From NCBI GenBank assembly GCA_014904985.1, contig MU129036.1:119749-183748 (forward strand): 64,000 nt of DNA, given 5' to 3'. The notes beneath the pieces were generated by a model. That model had not been told where the DNA came from. It searched no databases and worked only from the letters and a program-made list of their open reading frames with translations. The position numbers were made by a program, and so were the translations under genes. The stretch comes from Hydnum rufescens UP504. Its lineage: Eukaryota > Basidiomycota > Agaricomycetes > Cantharellales > Hydnaceae. Positions 34,561 through 46,254 of the stretch are shown piece after piece. Positions within the stretch are counted from its first letter, which is position 1. Each line of letters opens with the position of its first letter.

Positions 34561-35700
34561 TTAGAAGACATTGGTGAGTTGAGATATGCTCGCGCAGGGA
34601 AGGGTACCGACGGGGTTTGAGCCTCTAGTAATATGCAATGTTCCATTCCGGGATTGTATCTCAAGCCGGTGCGTGCTGCACGCAAATATAACTCCGATAT
34701 TTTATTGTCTTGATCCAGGAATTAACCAGCCCTCCCCGTTCAATTGTCAACGTCCCCGAGAGGATTTAGTCCCGAGACGCATGTCTCTGCCGTGAAGCAG
34801 CCGTATTGTTCATTGAAACGGGAAGCGCGAGTATGGAAGTCGCTGGATCATCAGAACATCGTGCCTCTTCTCGGCCTCGTCTCAGGGAGATTGGGACCTG
34901 GTCTTGTTTCGCCTTGGTACTCACATGGCAACATTCTCCAGTACATCCGACGGGTTCCCAACGTGCAACGCGAACCATTCGTAATGCCGAAGCCCTTTCG
35001 TCACTTCTCATTTGGTGTTCTTACCAAAGTGCTTAGTGCGAAAATGTGGCGAACGGGCTCCGATATCTCCTCAAGCACGTTCCCCCGATTATACACGGAG
35101 ACTTGAGAGGAGCTCGACACTTAGGCTCCCGAGGATAGTATCGATTTCAACATGTCCTTCTAGGACGTTGTTGCAATGGACGGACGCGCTGCTTTGTGCG
35201 GTTTGGGCCTGTCTGTGGTACTGGACAGCGGTCCGACTGGCTTCACGTCTTTCGTCGCTGGCAGTACATTCCGTTGTAAAGCTCCAGAGGAATTTGCCGA
35301 GGATCTGGAAGTATTCCTGCAGATTCACTCTACGCGCATTTACGCTCAGGTCTGCACTCCCTAAACTGTTGCGATTGGTTGCGATTCTCACTCGCTATCC
35401 ATCTCCTACATGATGACCGTTCCATTGGCATAGGACCGACCTCTGATATCTGTGGGGGCGAACTTCCGTACAGAACTGATTCCCTCATTTCCCGTCATAA
35501 TATTGGATTCCAGGAGCCTAGCTGGATGCTAATCCCACTTGTCGCCCTACGATGTCAAACATATGTGACGCCTTGGAAATTCCAGCTGGAGCTCTGCACC
35601 CTAGACCCCTCCATTTCCTGGGGACTTAACTCGCGTTCCCGGCTGACCCAGACAGCCGCTGTGCGGATTCCTCATTGGTCCAGGATGACCTGAAGATTTC
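34561..35700 (+). pseudogene. Protein kinase copy 3, decayed
   Basis: The N-terminal part (INQPSPFNCQRPREDLVPR, about 34720-34790) matches copy 2, but the exons with the glycine loop and the ATP lysine are deleted. The sequence jumps straight to LKREARVWKSLDHQNIVPLL. GPGLVSPWYSHGNILQYIRR follows; then HGDLRG (Lys to Arg) and CGLGLS, where DFG has lost its Asp. The donor after HGDL is GC instead of GT. The rest (FKAPEEF-like CKAPEEFAEDL, LPYRTDSLISRHN) is broken by shifts. It cannot make a working kinase. Confidence 0.8.
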
Positions 35701-36540
35701 CTTTACTTGCGCCCGGGTATTTTTATTGATCTCATCCCTGATTCAGCGCTGCGTCACCCCCGATGCGGCGCCACACGTAAAACTCGATTTTCCCATGATT
35801 GGTTTCCAATTAAATTCCTCCCTTCCCTAATAAATTTCGGCCGTATCTCCTCACAGGGGACTTCTCATATTAGTCATACAGTACAGCGATTTAGAGCGGT
35901 AAGGAGCCCTATGGTACTGACATCTTGGATTAATGTCATGATTTCTCATTCTCTAGGAGGCTCGTAAATAGGTTTGGTACACTTGGGTGTGACCTAAGCC
36001 TCGTTTGATTAGAAGACCGCTCCGAGATGATTTGTGAAGCTATGAGCATGTGCTAGCGTTGATGAAAATCGAGGATGAATGTTACATATGCTGAAACTTG
36101 TTGCAGCTCTTGAATGGGTATCTAGTAATCTATGGCGAAGAAGCTCGTCTCTTGTATGAACCCGAGATAGCAACAAAATTCGAGTCCAGAGAATTTTACA
36201 TTTCTATCAGAAAATTGATCCTAGTAGAGTCGCTAATTTCTCGTAGTGTCTTCTCGTCCCTGGCTTCCAGGCCCATACGACATCGCAAGAGGTCAGGTAC
36301 AAACAAATGGGCTGTTGGCATAGGGGACTCCAGCCTTTACAGCAGGCCACCATTGTCATATTTCATTAATTATGTGACTTTGGGGCGGCAAATGTAACCG
36401 TCTGGGGCGTTGTGCTTGTGCGGGTACTAGCTCGTGTGACCAAAGACTCGTTTGTCGCTTAAGTCGAAAATATACATTGAACAGTTGACACCAAGTTATT
36501 GTTACGCCGACTTGCACTTGCTACATTCTGTTTTCAGCTT
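35701..36540. other. Kinase 3' flank (duplicated) and spacer
   Basis: The flank includes GATGATTTGTGAAGCTATGAGC at about 36024, as after copies 2 and 4. Beyond about 36150 the sequence is unique and holds no recognised gene; it lies downstream of the questin oxidase-like gene on the other strand. Confidence 0.45.
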
Positions 36541-38377
36541 TCAATGATTCTGCCCCGGCCTGGCAGCGTGTACACGTGCCGGGATGCCTGGGGGAAGGGA
36601 ATAGTCCCATTTACCTACGTCCTGTCCTTCCTTTGCCCACCCAAGTTCTCCCACAGTCAACCCCGCGACGCGGAGGAACAGGGTCCCATCCAGCACCTCG
36701 ATGCCCTCGAGTGCTTCTTTCCCTCCAGCCCAATAACCCGCAGGTCTGGATCCAAACAGATTGGCCCAATGCATCAGAGAACGCGTAATCTTACACAAAT
36801 GGTCGTCGGGATGCTCGAGGACACTGGGGACGATGGCGACCCACGGGTTTGGGGTCACGGTCTCTGGCGTCAAGGTGTCCTTCACGGGTTTGTGTGATAG
36901 TTTCAGGGTGGCACTGGGATCCTGGGGCGAAATAGAAGTGGACTTCATGAATTCCTTGATGTGAAGGACGGGCTTTTGTTTCGTGATCCACAATGCCAAC
37001 ACCGTACAAAGATATGTGCGGAATAGGAGTTGAACGGCATGCGGAGGGAAGTGGGCCACTATTGCAGGGAGGAAGAGCGAGGATGTAACCAAATGCATAC
37101 TGTGAATGCGAATCGTAGGAGTGATGCGGTAGAGAGAGAGAGCGGGAGGAACCCACGTACAAGAAAAAGTCTGCACGGAAGGGCCGCTCTTCGTTAGGGC
37201 TCCACCTCCCAACTCCGTACATGAGAGTCACGGCGAAGGCGAATTCTTCAATTTTACGCTCAACTTCGCGATCGACAGCAGTGCTCCAACCGCTGTTTAA
37301 AGTCCACATATTGGCATACCTGTAATGATGCACGACAATTCAGCCACAATCAACGAGGGCAGGATCCTGAATAGTACTTCCTTTAGTAATGGCTCCTGTA
37401 ATTTTTCCACAACTTCGTCATAGCTCGTCCTGGTAATTTCAGTAATTCCGACGGCTTGGGTGGTCATGGACTCATCTCGCTGTATCATTGCGAGGATATT
37501 GAACAAGGAAATTTTCTCCGTGCGCGACGACGGGGTAGGAGAGACATCATTCAGTTCAGGGGCCGTATGGCCTAAGCTCAGTGACGTCATGCGAGAGGCG
37601 AGGCTAATTTCTCCAAGGAGACTTTCATCATTCCAGGAAGAGGCCGGGATGAGAGGAGATGTATGGGTCTCATGGACAGCCATTTCAGCCAAGGCTGCCC
37701 CAATAGCTTGATGAGTAGTGGTTCGCGACTACGAAAAAAAATACGGTGCTTACCTCCTGCTACTACACCCACCACGCCAAATTCGAGACCATAGCCGAGG
37801 TGAATCATGGGATGGTAGAGGCCTTCAAGGAAACGGCTGAACATTTTCGGCTGGTTATTTCCATGCTGGTCGTCATAGTTGGCCTTCCTGGAATAGAGGT
37901 ACATCTCCAAAGTCTTAGAGACACCTTTCTCCTGCAGGCGTGAGGCGAAGAAGGCATAATAGGATTGGTAGTACTTCGGGTCACCGAGATGGCCGATATA
38001 GTTCTCTGGGGTGATAAGACCTGGAGAAGGGATCGCCGGAAGCACCATTGCTTTATCATGTTCATAGATGGCCCTCAGTAAATTTGAGTCGGCTCCCAGG
38101 GCAAATTTGGCAAATAGGTGATGTAGCACGTGACTATAGGATTGCTCATGAGTGATTCAGGGAAGTATAAAGAAAGAGCGAGCGAGAGGGACTTGTGAAA
38201 ACCAAGCGCGTTTATGAAGATGTGGTGATTTTGGAAGTTGAGTTTGAGAAGGGTTCGGAGGGTCTGAACAGAGTCATCGGTATGACCCGCGAGAGTGGGT
38301 GGACAAAGCGGGGAAGGTGGGGAACGAGAAGGCTCAGAGAAGAGCCAGTCAAGATCGAGAGTGGAAACCGAAGCCAT
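36541..38377 (-). CDS. Questin oxidase-like protein (DUF4243 / AflY-like), about five exons
   Basis: Exons on the minus strand: 38377-38193, 38133-37754, 37706 to about 37340, about 37330-37161, 37099-36541. Introns 38134-38192 (59 bp), 37707-37753 (47 bp) and 37100-37160 (61 bp) join in frame; the junction near 37330 was not settled. Diagnostic segments: FHNHVLHHLFAKFALGA at the first junction, PENYIGHLGDPKYYQSY, EGLYHPMIHLGYGLEFG, AIGAALAEMAVHE, then RADFFFMHLVTSSLFLP. These are the conserved blocks of the questin oxidase family, whose best-known members carry out oxidative ring opening (Baeyer-Villiger type) in fungal secondary metabolism. About 550 residues is usual. No polyketide synthase or other pathway gene is seen nearby, so the substrate is open. 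Confidence 0.85.
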
Positions 38378-38900
38378 GGCTGAGCACAGCCAAGTAACGA
38401 CGGTGAACTAGTTGCCAAGGTGGCAACTTTCAAGGAGAACCCCGAAACGCTCTGTTTACAATTCCTGGCATGTTTCGAGGCCCTCGTTGTCAAGTATCGC
38501 CCAATCTAACATGAAACCAGCATCTAACTATTCCGTACTACTATAGTGTACAGTTACTTTGGTTAAAATTCTTGGAAGTTGTTACCCAAGTGTCCCGATC
38601 CTGTTTACAAACAAGCCACCTGGAGAATGAGAAATCATGACATCAATCCGAGACGTCAGTACAGCGCGTTCTTTACGGTGGTTATACGTTACGCCGACTA
38701 CGTCCCTGGCAAATAGATTCCATTAGTAGCCAACCACGGGAAAGAGCAAGGGCGCTGTATGCAGACGCAAGTACGGAATACCTTCAGTCATCCTGGACCA
38801 AGAAGGTTGTTCCCATACGACGACGGCCTGGGGGGCGGAATCAATTACTCATTTCGATGTTCAATCCATTTAATGTGTACGTTGCAATTCCCAGCTGAGA
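38378..38900. other. Upstream region of the questin oxidase-like gene
   Basis: There are no convincing frames. The first 150 bp left of the neighbouring elements is the likely promoter of the minus-strand gene. Nothing else was recognised. Confidence 0.35.
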
Positions 38901-38923
38901 AAGCAGCCGACCACTTGCTGAGT

Positions 38924-39160
38924 TTATTTCAAACTGACTGGGGGAACGGCGATCAAGACTTTTTGTGATGGCAGCGGAACCGTGGTGTATAATTCAACGG
39001 AAATCCCCATTGCAGTTGAGAGGGTCTGGTTACCTAGGGTGTCGTTCAGCCAGGGCACGACCTGGGACTCATCGACTGTATACTCGACCTTGGTATTCCA
39101 AGGTATACGCAATTCCTGCCGGACTTCGTAGTTCCTGACATCAATGGTGAAACACGCAAC
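38924..39160 (-). CDS. Possible isolated exon, unknown family
   Basis: A minus frame reads FTIDVRNYEVRQELRIPWNT, continuing VEYTVDESQVVPWLNDTLGN and ELYTTVPLPSQKVLIAVPP. The alternation of polar and hydrophobic residues looks like beta strands of a real domain, and codon use is like the host genes. No start or partner exon was found, and the next kinase copy begins just to its right on the other strand. It may be the remnant of a gene cut by the kinase duplication. Confidence 0.3.
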   Translation of the reverse strand, partial: VACFTIDVRNYEVRQELRIPWNTKVEYTVDESQVVPWLNDTLGNQTLSTAMGISVELYTTVPLPSQKVLIAVPPVSLK

Positions 39161-39189
39161 AAGCTCTTAGTCGCCAGCGGAGCATATTC

Positions 39190-40252
39190 TTGAGTGTTCT
39201 GTGCTGATAGGAAAAAGTCTCGAGGGAGCTCGGCCAAAGCAAGGTTCAAGAGTCTTGCGAATCTTTGGGACCACTACAACCTTCCTCCTGAGCTAGGTTG
39301 CCGTGAAGATCCTTCGAATATCACGTCTGGTGAACGCGGGGATAAACCTCCAAGGTATTATGAAACGCTTATCAACTGGGACCCCATTGATACAACTGTT
39401 CCGTAGAGGTTAATGCGGGAAGCGCGAGTGTGGAAGTGAATCATCCGAACATCATGCCTCTTCTTGGCCTCGTCTCAGGGAAGTAGGGGCCTGGTCTTGT
39501 AACGCCTTGGTACCGCATATGGCGCTGTTCTTCAGTACATCTGACCAGTCCCCAACGTGCAATGCAAGCTATTGGTAATGCCCAAGTGCTTTCCTGACTT
39601 CTCATTTTGTGTTCTTACGAAACTGCTTAGTATGAAGACGTCGCGAGCGGGCTCCGATATCTCCACGAGCAAGATCCACCGATCATACATGGAGATTGGA
39701 AAGGGGTTTGATACTCAGATGCCCCGAGTACTATATACTCTCTAACCTGCCCTTGTAGGCCAACGTTCTTGTTGCAATGGATGGACGTGCTGCCCTGTGC
39801 GATTTTGGCCTTCTATAATACTGGACAGTGGTTTCACACGCTGCGTCGTTGCCAGTACACTCCGTCGCAAGGCTACGGAGGAATTTGCCGACGATTTCGA
39901 AGGCCAAGAGATGTTTACTCCTATGCGTGCACATGCGCTCGGGTCTGCACTCCCTACTCTGTTGCCATTGGTTGCGATTCTCGCCCTCTATCCATCTTGA
40001 TAGATTATGACTGGGGAGCCCTCGTTCCCCTGGCATAGGACCGACCCTCTGATAATGCGCGCTATGTGCGGGGGTGAACTTCCGTACAGAATTGATTCCA
40101 TCGCTTCCCGTCATGATCTTGAATTCCTAGAGCTTGGCTGGCATGGCAATCCCGTGTCGGCCCAAACATATGTGAGGCCTTGGGAATTCAGGAGGACTCT
40201 CCTTCATCCTCAAGATCCGTCCGTTTATAAATCTCCTTGGGCAGGTTTCTAG
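39190..40252 (+). pseudogene. Protein kinase copy 4, decayed
   Basis: The segment retains the exon with VAVKILRI after the acceptor GAGCTAG (about 39297) and the next intron (donor GTATTA, acceptor TTCCGTAG near 39407). A deletion in the following exon turns VWKS into VWK plus a stop. Later blocks survive only in pieces: LRYLHEQDPPIIHGDWKG (Leu to Trp), CDFGL followed by a stop, and LPYRIDSIASRHDLEFLELG. The order and intron sites are those of copy 1. It is non-functional. Confidence 0.8.
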
Positions 40253-41500
40253 CAGGCTCAGGCTCTCGCCGTACGGATATCCTTGTTGGTCCAGGATGAC
40301 CCGAAGAGTTCCTTCATTGGCGCCGGAGTATCTTTATTAATTTCATCTCTGATTCGGCCCTGCATGATCTTTCCCGTGGTTAGTTTCTAATCAAATTCCT
40401 CCCATCCCTTGATCGTAAATTTTCAGCCCCATCTCCTCACAGGGGATTTCTCATACTAGTCCATACAGCGATTTAGAGCGGTAATGAGTCCTATCGTACT
40501 GATATCGTCGTGATTACTCATTCCCCAGGAGGCTCGTAAACAGATTTGGTACCCTTGGGCGAGGACTAAAGCCTCGTTTGATTCGAGGACTGGTCCCGCA
40601 TGATTTATGAAGCTATGAGCGCGCGCTAAAACTGTGTTACATAAGTGGGTTGTCGCAGACTTTGAGTGGGTATACCTAAGAATCTGTGGGAAGGAGGCAC
40701 CCGCATGCTTGAAATTGGGGGAAGAATGCTGGGGGGAGAGTTATCAAGAATAGAGTAAGCAGTGGGGTAGGTGATTTGAAAGCAGTTTCAGGGTGAGAAC
40801 GCGGAAGGGACAGTCACGGTGCACATGTCTCACTTTCTCCTCAACCTCATGTTCCGACGATTCTGGCGCTCCCTTATGACGACCAATGCTTCATCTCAGG
40901 CAAGTGATGTTCCACAGAACCAGGATTGCTGGCCTTGTCTTCAAAACACCCCTTGTTCTCCGGAATCTGGATCGACAAATGGTGTCTGTTCAGCTGAGTC
41001 TGTCAAACATTCAACATGAAATGTGTAGGAATGCTCGGGCTTAAAGCGAGGAGCCAAGACGATACAGCGGTGGATCGCCCATCCCGCCAATCGCAATTCC
41101 GATGTTCATCCGCTGGATTCATCATATCTGTGAGATGTTTCCAGTTCAATTCTCCTGTATCTACTCAGAAGGATCTAGCATCATCACTCTCGAAGTTGTG
41201 GCTGCTCAGGAGGAATTGGAGAGACACAGAAATCCACCAAGGACACTTATTGACTCTTTCAATCTCGTGTGGCACATAGCAAGGGAAGCACAGGACTTGG
41301 GGAGAAGTTTGGTGCCCCACTAACATCAATCGTGAACTGTGCATGCCGACTCCTGGTGCTCCGCGTGCCTCCAGATGGAGCTCTTTTTCCATCTCATCCC
41401 ACTGAACAAGATTATCATAATGCATCTGTCCTAACCAGTGGTTTGGTTGTTTTATCCATGTAAGAGCTGCACATTTCTTATCCCACAGCGTCTTTAATAT
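40253..41500. other. Kinase 3' flank, then unrecognised DNA to the CpG boundary
   Basis: The shared flank ends with ATTTATGAAGCTATGAGC (about 40602). Plus frames at 40819-41019 and 41102-41323 (LEVVAAQEELERHRNPPRTL) are open but unknown. CpG is common to about 41500 and nearly absent after it, marking the edge between host-like and decayed repeat DNA. Confidence 0.4.
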
Positions 41501-43134
41501 GCCATTTCCCCCAAAGAATACTTCAGCAGACCTCTGAGCTGCTCAAGGGACCCTTGGAAGACACAAGTCCAATGGGACAGGTGCTAGAAATAATCTTAGC
41601 TTGCATCACATGGTTGAAGCAGTCCTTCAAAGAAGCCAGAGCTGTCAATATGGCTCATAGAGTGGAGGACATCAACTCCATTCTTGGTGTCATGAAGACT
41701 GCATTGCATGACTTCAGCACAGTTGAAGGAGATGGTGTGGACATGGACTTGGACCCCAATATCATGATGCTGGAGCCCCAGGGCTGAGGATGTTCAACTT
41801 GGCCTTGGAAACTCATGAAGATGAGGCAACCATGTGAAACTTGGAGTTATCTTCACCATCCATGACTGGTGATCAGGCTAGGATTGGGTCTGGGATATTT
41901 GGGGATGGTGGTCTCAGCAGTGAGCCTCCTTATGATACCTGTGAGTACCACCCCGGGATTTGATCTTTCTCATCCATACATCAAGATGTGCATACTCTTG
42001 GGGCTACATGCAAAAAGAATATCCAGCAGCTTCAATGGTAAGTACAAGACACACCTTTCCCAGACCAATTATTTGAATGAGCTGTACTTAAAGAGTACCC
42101 AGGAAGCCAAGAAAATCAAAGAATGCTCTCCAATATTCTGTGGTCAATGATGTGCTTCCCAACATATTGGCCTATCATCAGGTGGTACTCAATGGCCAAA
42201 TTCCTCCTGTAGTAAGTGGTCCTTGTTGTATTTGGGATGTTGTAGACTTCAAGCCTCACCTATATCTTCAAGGGATCACTTTACAGCACAAAATATCTCA
42301 ACTGCTCTTTGTGATCAACTTCCACTTGATGCTAACATTACATTAAACATACCAACAATCACAGGTATGCAAATGATGGGACCATGTGGGAGCTTGTCAG
42401 CCCAACCCAGCCCTTGGGGCAGCTGCAACTGAAGGAGTTGTATGTGGTCATGACAGGCCCTTACACCTGGGTGCTCTTGGCCATGAGTGGGGGTGGGGAT
42501 TGGATGGAACCCAAGTCCTAGGTAAGGAGAACACTCCATCACCATCAATATCTCTGTACTATTGTTCATTTTTTGAACATCTCCCTGTGTATGGTTGTAG
42601 ATTGTGACATAGCCCAGTGCTCCCTGGAGGGTATCAGACTCAAACCATTTCACCAGAATGAGGAAGTGGATGAACATGGTTGGCCACTTGAAAGTAATCA
42701 CTACCACTGCAATGTGTATGGACAAATAAAATTGCTATGTCAAACAAGGTCAATGCTGTGTAATATTAGGCAGGTTCTCAATAAGCCTCTATATAGAGGC
42801 TGGGACCCCTTGAATAGGGCTCTGTACAGGCTGGTCAGACAATTCTGGAGACTTTAAAAGGTATGTCATTTTCATGTTACCATAGAGCCCAGGAGGCTTA
42901 TTATCAGTATTTCATAGTGAGAAACATGGGTTTTGATCTCAATTTCAGGCTGGTCAACCACATTGACTACCTATGGTAGGTACCAAATCTGAGCCATGAA
43001 TTGGTACCTAAGTAGGTCCTATAATAATGGGGCCCCACTGGAGCCCAATTTGGGCCCCAAGCACATACCTTCACACATCATACTTATCTGCATGTATTTT
43101 AGTTATGCCCCAATGTGGAAAATACATCAAGTAC
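41501..43134. other. CpG-depleted tract, possible remnant of an intron-containing gene
   Basis: Plus frames at 41554-41787 (GQVLEIILACITWLKQSFKE) and 41869-42346 are broken; GTAAGT-like donors occur at about 42039 and 42213. No domain could be named. CpG is almost absent. Confidence 0.3.
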
Positions 43135-44395
43135 ATCCACCCATTGTCCAGTTCACTCCCTTAAAATGCATGGATTGGGCTAATTTTTGGTACACCATTA
43201 ATACATCATGCCACTATACTCTGAGCAAATTTTCAAGTTTCCAGCTGTTCTGTAGGGGGGGGGGAAATCAATTTTCAATGTCCAGACTTGTTTGCCTCAT
43301 ATCTAAATAACCACATGATGGATCTGGCTGAAATTTAGATATGTTTTTGTCAGGGTTTGCCCCCAACTCCGGTCTACTCCGGTCTACTCCGGTCCTCGTC
43401 CGCCCACCTCCAGTCCGGTTCTCCACTTATTTCCCTCGCCCAAGTCCACTTTGCTTCCGGCTTGATTCCGGTTTGACTCCGGTCCAACCCTATCTTGGTT
43501 TCATTTCCTTTTCATTTCCCTTTCATTTCCCATTGCTTCCGGTTCACCCCCTGGCCGAGTTCCTGTTCCTGTTCCTGTTCCTGTCCCCCTTGTAACCACC
43601 TCCAGTTTAGCGATCACTCCCCGTAGTATAGTCATCATGTATAAGTAGTCCGAGAGCGAAGTCCAGAGACCCCAGCTTTGGTCTCTCAGGATTTCCGCTG
43701 TTACTCCGGACTACAGGTCAGCCTTCATGTATTCCGTATTCGTATTACATAATCTCAGGATTTCCGCTGTTACTCCGGACTACAGGTCAGCCTTCATGTA
43801 TTCCGTATTCGTATTACATAATCTCAGGATTTCCGCTGTTACTCCAGACTACAGGTCCGAGTATTTTCCAGTTGACTCCGCGAGCTTAAGGACCGCTGTG
43901 CTCGTTTCCGCCTAGTCCCTTCCGGGCTGCTGGATTGCCTCTCCGTCCCCTCCTATCTTCGTTATCTCATTCCTGCCCGGATTCTCTTGGACTTAGCCGG
44001 ACTTACACCGGACTTAGCCGGAATTATCTGTGTTTATATTTGTTTGGTGCTCTCGTCGCAGCGTGGCCCTGACAGTTTTGTATCTAGATAGTCTCTAATC
44101 ATGTGCCTGATTTCAGATCAATCCACCCAGCACTTATTCTTCAGCAATTTCTGGTAGTTCTGGAACTGTTTTTACTGCTCTCATTGTTTCAGACACTAAC
44201 CATTGGGCCTGGGCCTGGTTTTTCCACTTTATCAGGGCCCCCATTGGGCTGGATGCCAAAATTTTTTTGGATGCACTTCATCCAATTTCCACATTTAGGC
44301 CTTTTTAAATGGGAAATACAGTGTTATGTAATGGACACCATTTAGGAATAATTCTATAATATTTGTACCAAACCCAGACCCATTTCAATATTTAT
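43135..44395 (+). repeat. Dispersed repeat (filled copy) carrying a solo LTR
   Basis: The two flanks 43135-43347 and 44075-44395 are together the reverse complement of 53175-53735, with moderate divergence. The solo LTR 43348-44074 sits between them. The nature of the host repeat is unknown; its weak ORFs are probably not coding. Confidence 0.75.
43348..44074 (+). repeat. Solo LTR (727 bp), TSD GTTTT
   Basis: It begins TGTCAGGGTTTGCCC and ends GGCCCTGACA, with GTTTT directly before (43343-43347) and after (44075-44079). A TATA-like TATAAG (about 43641) gives the plus orientation. A 69-bp unit starting TCTCAGGATTTCCGC is repeated about 2.5 times at 43684-43859. It is rich in CpG inside CpG-poor DNA, so young. 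A partial inverted copy lies at 63813-64000. Confidence 0.93.
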
Positions 44396-44699
44396 TAAAT
44401 CAAAGATACATCTGAAAATCAGTATAAATGGACCTTAGTCCCTTATTTTTTATGTAGCAACATGAAGCAAAGCATGTAGTTATGGGTGCATGTAACAGAA
44501 GAAAAGTGGTGCTCTAGTACTATTGGAGTTAGTGTAGCTATACTACCCTCTGGCTTCTGGGGGCAAAGCCCTGGATCCCCATGTTGCAATATTTCAATAC
44601 AATATGTAGCTACATTTCAGATGGATGGAGGACCACCTAAAAACACATTCAATCTGACCTTAGGTGGGTTACTATAGTACACAACCCACCTAACAAGGT

Positions 44700-46213
44700 T
44701 CAAAATTTGGGGGCCTGAGGTGTTCCAATTTCACACCATTGCACTAACAATGGATCTTGCCTGTAACCATCTCTGAATCCTGTGCTGACCAAGAATTGCC
44801 ACCTCCAAGATTCAGGGGACAGTGAGGAGAAGTGGAATGTCTGGCCAAGTGTCCATTGGTCCTCTCCTGGGACAAGTGAATTGGCCTTGATTATTTTCTC
44901 TGTGGAAACAATAAGAAGGGCAGTCACAACAAATGTGGTGAGGAGAATACTGATTTGTTGAGTGATTGCAAGTTTCTGTCAAGAGAGAGAGAAGAGCAAC
45001 CCCTACTCAGCTTTGCTTGGACTTCCTTGTGCATCTTTACTATGGTTGCCAAAGTCAGGTTCAGGTTAGGTTTTGCCCCATTTGGGCAAAACCTGAACCC
45101 AATCTGAATGGAACCTATGTTAGGTTAGGTTCAGGTTTAACCCAGGTTCAAATGTGAAGACATGAGAAATATCTGAGCTGAACACTGATTTTAACCATAA
45201 TCTAGAATGAGTCATCAATTCTGGTAAGTTCCAGAATTATGTAAGCAGGTTCCTTGGTGGAGAAATAGATTACTTTGAAGTGAAGTTAAACATAAAACAT
45301 CATGCAAAGCTTATATTGACTATACATAGTCCTTAAAACCAACAACACACAGCCTATGACTCATTAAAGAGCCTGTTCCATCTAGTGTTAAGGCTACTAG
45401 AGGTTCAGGTTCAAACCCAGGTTTGAACCTGAACCTGAAAAAATGGGGCCCAAAACCACCAAAACCTGAAATCACCCATTTGGGCAAAACCTGAACCTGA
45501 CCACAGGTGAGGTTCAGGTTTGAATTCAGGTTCTGTGATTTTGAAACCTAACTTCAGCAATCATAATCTTCACAAGAAAGGCTGACAAGCAGAGGATTGG
45601 TGAGAGGGAAATGATAAGAGCAGTGATGTTGAGTCCAGGGACAACAGTAAGGATATAAAGTGCCTTCCATAATATTTGGAATGCTGCATCAAATACATGG
45701 AAGCACTGACCCAAATAGATCACCATATAGGAGATGCAATTCATTGGCATAGTGTCAAAGAATTTCAGCTGAAAGACCCATAGCCCAAAGATGCTGGTAA
45801 AAGTGAAATGGAGAATGTGTGCAACAAGGATGTGGTGGAGGTGCTCTCTCATGCAGGTCCTGTTTATCCAGGGGAGGACAAGAGCCAAGGGAACTGAATA
45901 GGGATGGAGACCAATGCTAATTGTGATCCAGCTGATGTGGAGAAGGATCAAGGTATGGAATACAGTTAGTCCTATGGTCTTGGCCTACAATGGCCAAAAC
46001 AGGAATGGTAAGTGCAGTCAGAAGACCTTGTTGCCCTAGCCTAGAGAGATTGTTGTGAACTTCAGAAGCATCAAGATGTGCCTGAAGAATGAAGGAGATC
46101 CAGAGGTGTGCTTGAACATAAACAGAAGCATGGACTCCAATGCCAGATACATCAGCATTCAAAGCAATCATATGGGTTGACATGATTAAGTTGGAGGACA
46201 AGAGTTGGTGCAA
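44700..46213 (-). pseudogene. Fungal multi-pass membrane protein pseudogene, split by a MITE
   Basis: Read leftwards from 46213: NADVSGIGVHASVYVQAHLW then SEVHNNLSRLGQQGLLTALT is the start of a basidiomycete membrane protein family I know by pattern (start near N-D-x-x-G-I-G-V-R). Further hydrophobic segments follow at 45951-45570, ending LSAFLVK. A fold-back MITE occupies 45043-45563; left of it the sequence resumes with KDAQGSPSKAE, later ISILLTTFVVTALLIVSTEK, and the family's end block EDQWTLGQTF. Several stops and shifts are present and CpG is absent. The function of the family is unknown. Confidence 0.6.
45043..45563. mobile_element. Fold-back MITE, copy 1 (TA target site)
   Basis: The ends are TGGTTGCCAAAGTCAGGTT and AACCTAACTTCAGCAATCA, imperfect inverted repeats flanked by TA on both sides (45041-45042, 45564-45565). 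The interior is made of AGGTTCAGGTT/AACCTGAACCT repeats in both orientations. It is non-coding. The TA target suggests mobilisation by a Tc1/mariner-type transposase. Confidence 0.75.
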
Positions 46214-46254
46214 CTCAACTCAACTCCAGGTGATTTTGAGCAACTTCAAATGAG

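Noticed and set aside
36499..36964. Plus-strand ORFs opposite the questin oxidase-like gene
   Set aside because: They are antisense to a frame with conserved family blocks and in-frame introns.
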